This document shows, piece after piece, positions 22,601 to 37,600 of a stretch of 64,000 nt of DNA. The notes beneath the pieces are model-generated. The model was not told the DNA's origin. It saw only the letters and a list, made by a program, of their open reading frames with translations, and searched no databases. Position 1 is the first letter of the stretch. Each line of letters opens with the position of its first letter. The translations under genes were made by a program, and so were the position numbers. The stretch comes from Pteria penguin. Its lineage: Eukaryota > Mollusca > Bivalvia > Pterioida > Pteriidae. Location: positions 65,344,306 through 65,408,305 of the forward strand of contig CM068583.1 of the NCBI GenBank assembly GCA_035048485.1, in the 5' to 3' direction.

Positions 22601-25600
22601 TTTAGCCTAGAATTTTAATAATTTATGTTATGTTTTACTGTGCATGTACATGTCTATATTTAAGAAAAGAGTACCATGATTTAATTTTGAAAACTTTTTG
22701 TTTTATATTTACAGGGACTGGTTTCATTGGAAGGCATCTTGTAACATACCTGGTCAATAATGGCATTGCCTCCAAGGTAAATGATAATGTCTATACTACA
22801 GAAAATATTTTAATAACATATATATGGGTGAAACGTGTATACAGAAATTCGTAATTGTCTACAGGGAAGGTAATAAATGAAATGTTATCATTGAAATGCT
22901 TTTGATGAATTATCTCATACACTGTAAGTATAATTCATTCAAATAATCTAGCATGGGATTCATCGTTCTACAGAAATATGAAGATTTGAGAAATTAAGAT
23001 TTATGTGTAATATATGAATATGGATTAAACAAATACTACATGCTTTTCAAGGAAAGCAGGGCATTGTTTGTCAGGTTTTCACTACAATATGTGTACATAT
23101 AGAAACCCCTAGCAAATGCTGATAGCTTGGTATAGTTACCGTGATTACACATAGTAAACACTCCACCACATGAAAAGATTGCTATAAATTGGAACAACAT
23201 AGATACAGAATGGATTCCTGAACATCATATTTTGTTATGTTTTGCATAGTATTTTGCTGTACATGTTTAGAAGTTTTGTAAACATTTACCAGCTATAAAT
23301 GTTTGACATTTAGTGATTGGCATATGTTAACTGAACCATTGACATATAGCGATTGGCATGTGTTAACTGAACCATTGACATACAGTGGTTTACATATGTT
23401 AACTGAACCATTGATATATAGTGATTGGCATATGTTAACTGAACCATTGACATATAGCGATTGGCATGTGTTAACTGAACCATTGACATACAGTGGTTTA
23501 CATATGTAAACTGAACCATTGATATATAGTGATTGGCATATGTTAACTGAAACATTGACATACAGTGGTTTACATATGTTAACTGAACCATTGGCATACA
23601 GTGGTAACATGTTAAGAACCATTGACATTAAGTGATTTATATATATTAAACAAACCATTGGCATTTAGTGATACACATATGTTAATCAAACCATCGGCAT
23701 TTACCAGTAGTGATTGACATATGTTAACCGAACCATTGACAAATGGTGATTTACATATGGTAACCAAACCATTTACATTTAGTGATTTATATATATTAAC
23801 CAAAGCATTGACATACAATGATTTACATACATTAATTGAACCATTGACATACAATGATTTACATACATTAATTGAACCATTGACATACAGTGATTTACAT
23901 ACATTAACTGAATCATTGACATACAGTGATTTATACAGTGTAAACTGTCCAAAGGGGACACTGTCAAAACCGGAATCCGGTGAAAAACGGACATATTTTG
24001 TGGAACGTAATTTTTTCCTATTATTTTCATTGAATGTAAACTCTCCGAATAACGGACACTGTCTACTCTGGACATTGGACACAATCTCTGGTCTAGATTT
24101 TATGAAATCCTATGTTATTTAACTGACAATACCGGACACTTTCGTCGTCAAGAGATTACAAGCTTGACTGCTCGCTTTGTTTACATAAGACGTACTGCCG
24201 TTATTATTGTTAATTGGTCGTTTGGGTGTATCTTTGATTGGTATATTAACCCCGTCTGGCTTCACTATACTGATATAATTGAATAGGCAAATAAAGCTAT
24301 GAACCAAGCAGATATGTCGGAGCCGGCTACTAAGCAGAGACGCGTGGAATTTACACGTTTCCAAACGTGTGGGTTTCATGTAAATTCAATAGTAGATTCG
24401 GTTAATTTGGATGAAGACGATATTCCGCTAGTCCGATTAGCGCCCGTGTCGAGGTCAGACATCGACAATGAACGCTTATCGGATTTTGACAACCATTTGA
24501 GGACGTATCCGATAACCGGGAAAATGAACTTAATGAGTACTCGTGCGCACCTGAAGTCACCGACATTGAAGACTGCGATGAATCGTCAGTTCCAAAGTCT
24601 CATAAACCCGAGTCCGACATGACTCATACTGACGTGATGGACATTGTTACAACCCCCCCCCCAACAACTGAAGAACTTTTCGTTGACTAAAGACAATCGG
24701 TATCTCAACCTAGTAATGTAGATACATGCAGTTAAAGGTCCACTTCGACCCCAAACACCACTAGCACATTGGTTCTTTATATATGTTCCCTACCGGGTTA
24801 TAGACAGTACTCTTTCCCAATCTCCCGTTCATTCTTTGAAAACCGGACACCTGTCCAAAGCGGACAAAATAGCTGTCCCGATGACTGTCCGGTTTGGACA
24901 GTTTTCACTGTATACATTAACTGAACCATTGACATATAGTGATTTACATACATTAACTGAACCATTGACATACAATGATTTACATATATTGAATGAACCA
25001 TTGACATATAGTGATTTACATACATTAATTGAACCATTGAAATATTCAAAGTGATTTACATATATTAACTGAAGCATTGACATATAGTGATTTATATACA
25101 TTAAACAAACCATTGACATTTAGTGATATATATATATATTAATCAAACCATTGACATTTAGTGCTTTACATGTGTCATCCGAACCATCGGCATATAGTGA
25201 TTTACATATGTTAACATTACACCCATAAATAATTCCTTGTACTCTACCATCATGAATCGCAAATTATACTCTGAAGATTTGATTTACTGGTATTGTACAG
25301 TTGAACTTTGATTCCTTGAATGTCAGCTCAAAATCCCCTTAACGAGGGGAAATAATGAAATAATCATATCGTCTCAACAATCGTTCAACTCCGTTTATTA
25401 AAAACAGAGAAACTTCAAAAATGCAATCCTACCAAATCTCAAAGTGTTTTTGAAGGTCTCTCATAGACTCGGTTGTCAAAGTTTGACACAGTATTATAGT
25501 GTGCTATTATGTGTAGACTGTTTATAATTATTTCAACCAATTGTAAGTACCAGTATACAGCATATCTTGATGTCAACTTAATTACTGTCAACATGATTAC

Positions 25601-28600
25601 TGTGTGTATTCTTCTTTTAGCGAGTTCCAGTTGTAAGTACCAGTATATAATATACATTGATGTCAATGTGATTACTGTATGTGTACTTCTTTTAGTGAGT
25701 TCCAGTTATAAGTACCATTATACAGTATACATTGATGTCAATGTGATTACTGTGTGTATTCTTCTTTTAGCGAGTTCCAGTTGTAAGTACATGTACCAGT
25801 ATTATGTGTAGTTCTTTTTATGAGTTCTAGGTGCACTAATTAAGGAGTACACTAATACTGAGTACATTAACTTGAACAAAAATGAAATGTATCAGAGCCT
25901 CAACAAGAAAAGCAGTTGTGTCTAGATCATGATTGCACTTATAATTCACCAAACTCTTTTTTGACTGTTTTGCACTAAAATATGGTTGTATCAATATATG
26001 TACACATACTATATATAGCAATATATATAATGGAATGTTTGTATACTGTAAAGAATTTAAGAAGAACAGTCTTGATCTGTATATTTTTAGGTCAGAGTTG
26101 CAGACAAAGTTCCTCCACAGATGGCTTGGCTCAGTGCTATACATAAGGTAAGATCTTGTATGTTTAGATGATTTTTTATGAAATATAGAAGATGAAATAG
26201 TAAAAACTCTATGTTAAAAGAGAGAGAGATGAAGAGTTACTGTATGATAGACAAACAATAGTAAGCTTTATAAAAACAATGAAAAAGAGTTAAATATACT
26301 GTTATGTATATACACAACAAACCCAGGCTCTATCTGTAGATCAGTAGATATACACAACAAACCTAGGCACTGTCTATAGATCAGTAGATATACACAACAA
26401 ACCTAGGATCTATCTATAGATCAGTAGATATACACAACGAACCCAGGCTCTATCTATAGATCAGTAGATATACACAACGAACCCAGGCTCTATCAATAGA
26501 TCAGTAGATATACACAACAAACCTAGGCTCTGTCTATAGATCAGTAGATATACACAACAAACCTAGGATCTATCTATAGATCAGTAGATATACACAACGA
26601 ACCCAGGCTCTATCTATAGATCAGTAGATATACACAACAAACCCAGGCTCTATCTATAGATCAGTAGATATACACAACAAACCCAGGCTCTGTCTATAAA
26701 CCAGTAGATATACACAACAAACCCAGGCTCTATCTATAGATCAGTAGATATACACAACAAACCCAGGCTCTGTCTATAGATCAGTAGATATACACAACAA
26801 ACCCAGGCTCTGTCTATAGATCAGTAGATATACACAACAAACCCAGGCTCTATCTATAGATCAGTAGATATACACAACAAACCCAGGCTCTGTCTATAAA
26901 CCAGTAGATATACACAACAAACCCAGGCTCTATCTATAGATCAGTAGATATACACAACAAACCCAGGCTCTGCCTATAGATCAGTAGATATACACAACAA
27001 ACCCAGGCTCTATCTATAGATCAGTAGATATACACAACAAACCTAGGCACTGTCTATAGATCAGTAGATATACACAACAAACCTAGGATCTATCTATAGA
27101 TCAGTAGATATACACAACGAACCCAGGCTCTATCTATAGATCAGTAGATATACACAACGAACCCAGGCTCTATCAATAGATCAGTAGATATACACAACAA
27201 ACCTAGGCTCTGTCTATAGATCAGTAGATAAACACAACAAACCTAGGATCTATCTATAGATCAGTAGATATACACAACGAACCCAGGCTCTATCTATAGA
27301 TCAGTAGATATACACAACAAACCCAGGCTCTATCTATAGATCAGTAGATATACACAACAAACCCAGGCTCTGTCTATAAACCAGTAGATATACACAACAA
27401 ACCCAGGCTCTATCTATAGATCAGTAGATATACACAACAAACCCAGGCTCTGTCTATAGATCAGTAGATATACACAACAAACCCAGGCTCTGTCTATAGA
27501 TCAGTAGATATACACAACAAACCCAGGCTCTATCTATAGATCAGTAGATATACACAACAAACCCAGGCTCTGTCTATAAACCAGTAGATATTCACAACAA
27601 ACCCAGGCTCTATCTATAGATCAGTAGATATACACAACAAACCCAGGCTCTATCTATAGATCAGTAGATATACACAACAAACCCAGGCTCTATCTATAGA
27701 TCAGTAGATATACACAACAAACTTAGGGTCTATCTATAGATCAGTAGATATACACAACAAACCCAGGCTCTGTCTATAGATCAGTAGATATACACAACAA
27801 ACCCAGGCTCTGTCTATAAACCAGTAGATATACACAACAAACCCAGGCTCTATCTATAGATCAGTAGATATACACAACAAACCTAGGGTCTATCTATAGA
27901 TCAGTAGATATACACAACAAACCCAGGCTCTGTCTATAGATCAGTAGATATACACAACAAACCCAGGCTCTGTCTATAAACCAGTAGATATACACAACAA
28001 ACCTAGGGTCTATCTATAGATCAGTAGATATACACAACAAACCCAGGCTCTGTCTATAGATCAGTAGATATACACAAGCTTTTCATTTCAGTGTCCTGGA
28101 ATTTGTAGACATATGGAATCCTGTATATATTTTGAAGTAATTTTCATGGTCCCTTTAATACATATTCAGTACACAGTGTTTGCATTTTTATGTCCTGCTT
28201 CTTTAAGCGTTATCTCCTGCTGGTATAGTCTGAGGTTTCTAGAAAAGATACACCACATATTCTCAACTTAATGTCTGATGTAACGAAGGATTAGTTTGGG
28301 TTTTTTTAGCTCTACTGGTCTCGACCAGTCGAGCTCATGCGATGGTCCTTCGTCCGTTGTCCGGCCGTCCGGACGTCCGTCCGTAAACAATTTTTTGTTC
28401 CCTCTTCTCCTCTGAAGGTATATACCCCAGAGACCTTATTATGGGTTCTTCTTGTTGGGTAGGTGGTCTAGTTGTGCATGTGCAATTTTGGTCCAGTTCC
28501 GACCCCTTGGGGGCCCACAAAAGGGCGTGGTCCCAAAATCTTGTTCCCTCTTCTTCTCTGATTGTATATATCCCAGAGACCTAATTATGGTCTCATCATG

Positions 28601-31600
28601 TTTTGTAGCTGGTGTAGTTGTGCATGTGCAATTTTGGCCTGGTCCGGACCCCCTGGGGCCCTACAAAAGGGGCGTGGTCCTAAAATCTTGTTCCCTTTTC
28701 ATTTCTGAAGGTATATATCATAGAGACCTAATTATGGTCTCATTTTGTTATATAGGTGGTCTAGTTGTGCATGTGCAATTTTGGTACGGTCTGGACCCCC
28801 TGGGCTCCCAGAAAGGGGCGTGGTCCCAAAATCTTGTTCCCTGTTCTATTCTGAAGGTATATGTCCCAGAGACCTAATTATGGTCTCATCATGTTTGGTA
28901 TGTGATCTAGTTGTGCATTTATTATTTTGGCCTGGTCCGTCCCCCCCTGGGGTCCCACAAAAGGGCGTGGTCCCAAATTCTTGTTCCCTCTTCTATCCTT
29001 AAGGTATATGTCCCAGAGACCTAATTATGGTCTCATTTTGTTGGATAGGTGGTCTAGTTGTGCATGTGCAATTTTGGTCTAGTCCGGACCCCCTTGGACC
29101 CCACAAAGGGGCATGGTCACAAAATCTTGTTCCCTCTTCTTTTCTGAAAGTATATGTTCCAGAGACCTAATTATGGTCTCATCATGTTTGGTATGTGATG
29201 TAGTTGTGCATGTATAATTTTGGTCTGGTCCGGACCCCCTGGGGTCCCAAAAAGGGGCGTGGTCCCAAAATCTTGTTCCCTCATTTTCTCTTAAGGTATA
29301 TATCCTAGAGACCTAATTATGGTCTCATTTTGTTGGATAGGTGGTGTAGTTGTGCATGTGCAATTTTGGTCCGGTCCAGACCCCCTGGGACCCCACAAAG
29401 GGGCGTGGTCCCAAAATCTTGTTCCCTCTTCTTTTCTTAAGGTATATGTCCCAGAGACCTAATTATGGTCTAATCATGTTTGGTATGTGATGTAGTTGTG
29501 CATGTATAATTTTGGTCCAGTTTGGACCTCCTTGGGCCCCACAGGGGGCGTGGTCCCAAAATCTTGTTCCCTCTTCTTTTCTGAAGGTATATGTCCCAGA
29601 GACCTAATTATAGTCTCATCATGATTGATATGTGATGTAGTTGTGCATGTATAAGTTTGGTCCAGTCCGGACCCCCTTGGGTCCCACAAAGGGGTGTGGT
29701 CCCAAAATCTTGTTCCCTCTTTTTCTTTGAAAGTATATAGCCTAGAAACCTAATTATGGTCTCCTTTTGTTGGATAGGTGGTGTAATTGTGCATGTGCAA
29801 TTTTGGACCAGTTCGGACCCCCTGGGGCCCCACAAAGGGGCGTGGTCCCAAAATCTTGTTCCCACTTCTTCTCTTATTGTATATGTCTGTGAGACTTAAT
29901 TATGATCTCATCATGTTTGGTAGGTGGTCTAGTTGTGCATGTGCAATACAAAACATACATGTGTGGTCCAAATATATTTTTACCCCTTCTTCTCTGAAGG
30001 TAAATTGTTGTTTGAGTAGAGGAGAACAGTAGAGCTCCAGTCTCGACAGAGACTTCTGGTTTCTGAAACTAATAAGGCACAACAACGACAGACATAAATA
30101 TGATATTTACTAAAAGGTATATATATTGACAGGTCAAAGGTGTCATGTTAACAATATTTTATTTTTAAAAGTGAGAATGCCTTAAAACAAACTGTTTATA
30201 TTTACAGAACTCCTTTTGTAAGATCTGAGTAAATGATTGAATATGTGTAAACTTTGTTTGTTTAGTAGTAATTATATTGTTGTTATTATACAAGTGATTA
30301 TAAGTTAGATGAAACTTAGCTCTGTATTTGTTCAATATTTGATGAAATTACCAGTAGTTGTGCAGTTAAAAAATATATGTCTTTTGGACTTATAAATCAA
30401 ACATAAAAAATAGGTTTTCAATAGAACCAATATAATATATTTAGTTTAGCTTTGCTTCTATAATGGACGTTTTAGCTAGAGAATTTTTCATTTCTGTACA
30501 TGTAGAACTTCAATATATATGCACATGTACTGATATTGTGTTCAATAGGATTGGAATATAATATACATACACTGCCAAGGATCATGTTGGGTTAAACAGT
30601 AGTGAAGACAGATATATTATAAGAAAGCAAACCAATCCAATTTCTACCCACTCCTCTTCTGTAACTAATAACAGGGAATTGAAATAAAAATTTAAACTCT
30701 AAATAATTTTGGTAGTACATGTAAATATCATAAAGATTGTAATTTCATTTCTGAGAGTTTTATGGTTTTAGCACAACAAAAGCAACTTTTGTCCTCTGAT
30801 TCAACCATATAACTATACATTGTAGTATCTCAGCAAAGACTTACGGTAAAAGAACTACTTGGATACAATACTTATGTAATGTACATTTTATTGGTACAAA
30901 GACATGTATTTACTTTTTTTTTCAGGAGGCATTTTCTAATCCTCTTGTTGAATTCAAACATTCCAGTCTTATCAATCCAGGTAATTTTCTTTAAATATGC
31001 TTTGGTCATAAACATTTTGGGCATTTGACAATTAGCTTGTCAGTATGTTTTGGGCATATGACATTTGGCTTGTCAGTATGTTTTGGGCATATGACATTTG
31101 GCTTGTCAGTATGTTTTGGGCATATGACATTTGGCTTGTCAGTATGTTTTAGGCATATGACATTAACTTGTCAGTGTTTGGGCTATATGACATTTGGCAT
31201 GTCAGTATGTTTGGAGCATTTGACATTTAGCTTGTCAATATGTTGGGAGCATTTGACATTTAGCTGTCAGTATGTTTAGGCCATATGACATTTGGCTTGT
31301 CAGTATGTTTGGAGCATTTGACATTTAGCTTGTCAGTATGTTGGGAGCATTTGACATTTAGCTTGTTAGTATGTTTTGGCCATATGGCATTTGGCTTGTC
31401 AGTATGTTTGGAGCATTTGACATTTAGCTCGTCAATATGTTTGGGGCATTTCATTTTGACATTAAGCTAGTCAGTATGTTTGGGCTATATGACATTTGGT
31501 TTGTCAGTATGTTTGGAGTGTATAACATTTGGATGGTCAGTATGTTTGAGCTGTATGACATATGGCTTGTCAGTATGTTTGGTCTATATTACGCTTGTAA

Positions 31601-34600
31601 ACATGTTTGGGGCATATGACATTTGCCTTTTCAGTATGCTAGGGGCATATGACATTTAGCTTGTTAGTATGTTTGTACCTCTATATGTAATTCCTAATTT
31701 CAATAATCTATATATACATGTGTAAACTGTTGCTATCAATATATCTAAACACCTCTTCATGATTTACAACAATATCTTTAGATATCTAGATTATTGTGTG
31801 CCTGTGAAGCAATGCATTGTATAGGGATCATGCTTTCATTCACTTGACTCTACAGTTTGTTTTCTTTGCCTCCATCAGGTATGGCGGGGTGCATTTAGTG
31901 TTTGCTTTGTCCGTTCTATTGTCCTTCCATCCTTCTCTCCTGCCATCCTTCCGTCACACATTATTTGGTTTACGGATGATAATTCGCGTACCTTTCATCA
32001 TCTTCAAATCATATTTGGATATATACTTACTTATCAAGAAAGGAAGAAGTCTTTTGATTTTTGGGTCAAAAGGTCAAAGGTCAAGGTCACAACTGACGAA
32101 AATAGATTGTAATCATTGGTTTCTGGATGATAACTCGTGTACCTTTTATTATATTCAAACCAATTTGGATATACGATTACATGTGCATGTACTTGGTGAC
32201 TTGTATCATACAGCTTTGTCAGGTGTCTTCTGTTTTTCTCTTTGACTTATGAAGAGAAGAGGAATCTTATTTATTATGGGGTTAAAAGGTCAAAGATCAA
32301 GGTCACAACTGTCGAAAATAATGTATACATGCATTTATTTATAAATCATTCTGTTGATTCTTTGCTTTTTTTTTTAAATTGTGAATTCTAAATGTTTAAG
32401 TGATAATTCAAGTTTCATTCTAGTTTCAGTATCCAATGCATTTACTGATGAAGAAGGAGAGTTTGACTTTGTGATAAACTTAGCAGCAGAAACCAAATAT
32501 GGCCAATCAAATCCAGTTAGTATTTTGGGTTAATTTGGCACTGCTTTTATATATTAGAAAAAAAAACATAATACAGACTACAGTCACCTTTGAAACAGGA
32601 TGATTGAGATTTTTTATGTCAAAAATGAGGTTTTAATGACATCAAATTGTTTTTAGTAATATGAACCTTATTATATGATTTCATGTGTAATACCATCTAA
32701 ATATTCCAGTTGTTAGACAAGTAACAAAACAAATATGACATTAATTATCTTGATGATTTCTTGTTCTAGTCAATTCACTAGGTCTTACTGAGTAATGAGA
32801 CACAAACCTTCCAGCTTTTATATTTTTATGCATTGAATGCTTTATTGTACTAGGTGTATGAAGAGGGAATTGTGAAGTTAAGCATGAACTGTGCAAATGA
32901 GGCTGCAAAAAGAAAAGTTAAACTGTATATGGAGTTTTCCTCTGGACAAATGTATTCATCAGAAAAAGTAAGAAAATTTAATGAAGCATTTTTCAGACAA
33001 CTGTTGGCAAAATTTTCCTTAGAGCATTGATGATATACTTGTACTGGCAAAATTCATGTTGCCATTTTACCAAGGTTTCTTCAGGATGAGAAATACCTCT
33101 CAAATTTGGTATCTTTGTGTTTTCATCAACAAGACTTTGTTGATAGTAATGCTGATAATTGTAGGGTTTCTGTAGTAACTTAAGTTTCTCCAACACTATA
33201 TGCTAAATTATACTGTGTGGGAGAAATGTTTCTTCCAACACTATACCCTTGACCTCACTGGGAAAAATGTTTCCTCCAGCACTATACCTTTGACCTCACT
33301 GTGGGAGAAATGTTTCTTCCAACACTATACCCTTGGCCTCACTGGGAAAAATGTTTCTTCCAAAACTATACTCTTGACCTCACTGTGGGAGAAATGTTTC
33401 CTCAGCACTATACCTTTGACCTCACTGTGGGATAAATGTTTCTTCCAATGCTATACCCTTGGCCTCACTGGGAAAAATGTTTCTTCCAACACTATACTCT
33501 TGACCTCACTGTGGGAGAAATGTTTCTTCCAGCATTATACCCTTGACCTCACTAAGGGAGAAATGTTTCTCCCAACACTATACCCTTGACCTCACTGGGA
33601 GAAATGTTTCCTCCAGTAAAATAGTACCGGTAACTTTTACCTCAAGGGGATAAATGTTTCCTCCAGCACTATACCTTTGACCTCACTGTGGGAGAAATGT
33701 TTCTTCCAACACTATACCCTTGGCCTCACTGGGAAAAATGTTTCTTCCAAAACTATACTCTTGACCTCACTGTGGGAGAAATGTTTCCTCAGCACTATAC
33801 CTTTGACCTCACTGTGGGATAAATGTTTCTTCCAATGCTATACCCTTGGCCTCACTGGGAAAAATGTTTCTTCCAACACTATACTCTTGACCTCACTGTG
33901 GGAGAAATGTTTCTTCCAGCATTATACCCTTGACCTCACTAAGGGAGAAATGTTTCTCCCAACACTATACCCTTGACCTCACTGGGAGAAATGTTTCCTC
34001 CAGTAAAATAGTACCGGTAACTTTTACCTCAAGGGGATAAATGTTTCCTCCAGCACTATACTTTTGACCTCACTGTATGGGAGAAATGTTTCCTCCACTG
34101 ATATATACTGGATGCCATTGTATAGGAGAAATGTTTCCTTCACAATGTTTCCTCCACCATTATACACTGGATGCCACTGTTTGGGAGAAATGTTTCCTCC
34201 ACTATTATACACTGGATGCCACTGTATAGGAGAAATGTTTCCTTCACCATTATACACTGGATGCCACTGTATGGGAGAAATGTTTCCTTCACCATTATAC
34301 ACTGGATGCCACTGTATGGGAGAAATGTTGCCTCCACCTTTATACACTGGATGCCACTGTATGGGAGAAAGTTTTCCTCCACCTTTATACACTGGATGCC
34401 ACTGTATGGGAGAAATGTTTCCTCCACCATTATTCACTGGATGCCACCGTATAGGAGAAATGTCTCCTTCACCATTATACATTGGATGCCACTGTATAGG
34501 AGAAATGTTTCCTCCACCATTATACATTGGATGCCACTGTATAAGAGAAATGTTTCCTCCACCATTATACACTGGATGCCACTGTATGGGAGAAATGTTT

Positions 34601-37600
34601 CCTTCACCATTATACACTGGATGCCACTGTATAAGAGAAATGTTTCCTCCACCATTATGCACTGGATGCCACTGTATAGGAGAAATGTTTTCTCCACCAT
34701 TATACACTGGATGCCATTGTATGGGAGAAATGTTTCCTTCACCATTATACACTGGATGCCACTGTATGGGAGAAAGGTTTCTTCAACCATTATGCACTGG
34801 ATGCCACTGTATAGGAGAAATGTTTCGTTCACCATTATACACTAGATGCCATTGTATGGGAGAAATGTTTCCTCCACCATGATACACTGGATGCCATTGT
34901 ATAGGAGAAATGTTTCCTTCACTATTATACATTGGATGCCACTGTATAGGAGAAATGTTTCCTCCACCATTATACCATGGATGTCACTGCATGGGAGAAA
35001 TGTTTCCTTCACCATTATACACTGGATGCCACTGTATAGGAGAAATGTTTCCTTCACCATTATACACTGGATGCCACTTTAATGGAGAAATGTTTCCTCC
35101 ACCATTATACACTGGATGCCACTGTATAGGAGAAATGTTTCTTCCACCATTATACACTGGATGACACTGTATGGGAGAAATGTTTCCTCCACCATTATAC
35201 ACTGGATGCCACTGTATGGGAGAAATGTTTCCTCCACCATTATACACTGGATGCCACTGTATAGGAGAAATGTTTCCTCCACCATGATACACTGGATGTC
35301 ACTGTATGGGAGAAATGTTTCCTCCACCATTATACACTGAATGCCACTGTATGGGAGAAATGTTTCCTCCACCATTATACACTGGATGCCACTGTATGGG
35401 AGAAATGTTTCCTCCACCATTATACACTGGATGCCACTGTATGGGAGAAATGTTTCCTCCACCATTATACACTGGATGCCACTGTATGGGAGAAATGTTT
35501 CCTCCACCATTATACACTGGATGCCATTGTATAGGAGAAATGTTTCCTCCACCATTATACACTGGATGCCACTTTAATGGAGAAATGTTTCCTCCACCAT
35601 TATACACTGGATGCCATTGTATCGGAGAAATGTCTCCTCCACCATTATACACTGGATGCCACTGTATGGGAGAAATGTTTCCTCCACCATTATACACTGG
35701 ATGCCATTGTATCGGAGAAATGTCTCCTCCGCCATTATACACTGGATGCCACTGTATAGGAGAAATTTTTCCTTCACCATTATACACTGGATGCCACTGC
35801 ATGGGAAAAATGTTTCCTCCACCATTATACACTGGATGCCACTGTATAGGAGAAATGTTTCCTCCACCATTATACACTGGATGCCACTGTATGGGAGAAA
35901 TGTTTCCTCCACCATGATACACTGGATGCCACTGTATGTTAGAAATATTTTTTCTAACATCATACACTTGATACTATTGTGGAAGAAATGTTATATCCAA
36001 TACTGCATGTTGGACACTACTGTCTGGGAAAAATGTTTCCACTAGTAATCTTATTATGTTATATCAAGTTACGTCACAGAGGGACTTTCATTTTCTATGA
36101 ACTGGTCTTTCAATAAATCATTATATATGAATCTTTTGATATTATTGATAATTTATGTCAGATTTATTGTCTTTATCTTTGCATCAAAAGGACTTAGAGT
36201 TTCTGGTAAGATGACTTAGCTAGCTGTTCATGAATATGGTCAGATCAATAGTTCATCTACTATACATGCATACTGAAGTCTGCCATTTACAAGTCATTTT
36301 GTAAATATCAATAAATGATAGACTACTTACATTATATTATTTCATTTTAATATATGAATTATGATTGATTATGAATTTGAATTGAAAGAACTTTTTGGAA
36401 AGAGAAATCAGAAGAAAAAGTAAGTTTTGGACAGACTCTAGTATATTTCATATGTAAGGTATGATGTAAATTTACTAACATCCATGAATGTCGAAAAGTT
36501 CCCTAGTATTATATATTTCTTCATGTAACTTGAGCTGTAAAACTTGTATGCAATATAATTTTTACATTTAAAAATGTAATGAAGCATCAAAACTTTATAA
36601 AGTATATTCATACTAACTCATAACAACATCTTAAGTGCATAAGCAGAGGTAAAAATGAAGTCAAGGTGCAATATCAAAAATAGAAAGGTACAGATTTCAT
36701 GCCTGATGAGATTCAGAATGGTTCAGGATAATAAAGCCTTTGTTCTGTTTGTCATAACATCCATCGGTCCATTTTCATGACATCTATCAGTCAGTCCTGA
36801 CATCCCTCAGTCATTTTTTGTGATATCCATTACTCCATTTGTCATAACATCCATCAGTCCATTACTCCATTTGCCATGACATTCATCAGTCCATTGCTCC
36901 ATTTGCCATAACATCCATCAGTCCATCACTCCATTTGCCATGATATCCATCAGTTCATCGCTCCATTTGTCTGCCAATCCTAATTTAAGGAAAACAATCA
37001 CCGAGAGTCATTTGTGTTTCACTTCTGCATCTTGTTTACAAAATTAGTAAAGTCTTCAGTATATGAATTAATGGAATACCAAATTATAAATGTCAGCTAA
37101 AGCTTTTTTAATACATGTACATACTGTTATTGGTTGTTTTCAAAACAAATATAATTATAGAATTTCATTAAGAAATGATACTCAAGTGTAGAAAATTGTA
37201 TGTGTATGAGCACATGATGAATTGAGTGTTTAGTAAGGAGAGATACATTTCACTACATTATCTGTTTCTTCTCGATATGTCGGAGTCATGCTGTGCACTC
37301 TAATGCATGAGAATGAAGGATGTGTCCATCCTAAGTCTGAACACATGTGTCTCATCAAACCAATGGAATGAGCAGCATTTGTTTAATGTTGTAAAAACAA
37401 TGAATTGTTAAATAATAGATGAAGCATAAAATTTAAACTAAAACTATTTAGATTATTATAATTCTTTGTTAGCAATTCAGTTCATCTATTAATATCAAAA
37501 ATAGTAATATACATCATGTAGATCTTCAGTACTTTTATATAACATAGAAAAAGTATTTGTAGCTTGTTCTTCATTGTATGTCATCAAGTCACTTACAAAA

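Noticed and set aside
26290..28076. Resemblance to a CRISPR array (regular 40-bp spacing)
   Set aside because: There are no unique spacers: the whole 40-bp unit is repeated, and the context is a eukaryotic intron.
28335..29865. ORFs of 60-140 codons in the 147-bp array
   Set aside because: They repeat with the array period on both strands and show no protein similarity.
34024..36045. Several ORFs of 100-270 codons on both strands with 15-residue repeats
   Set aside because: They are products of the 45-bp array in an SDR intron. Frames stay open in many phases, which is the mark of a satellite and not of a repeat protein.
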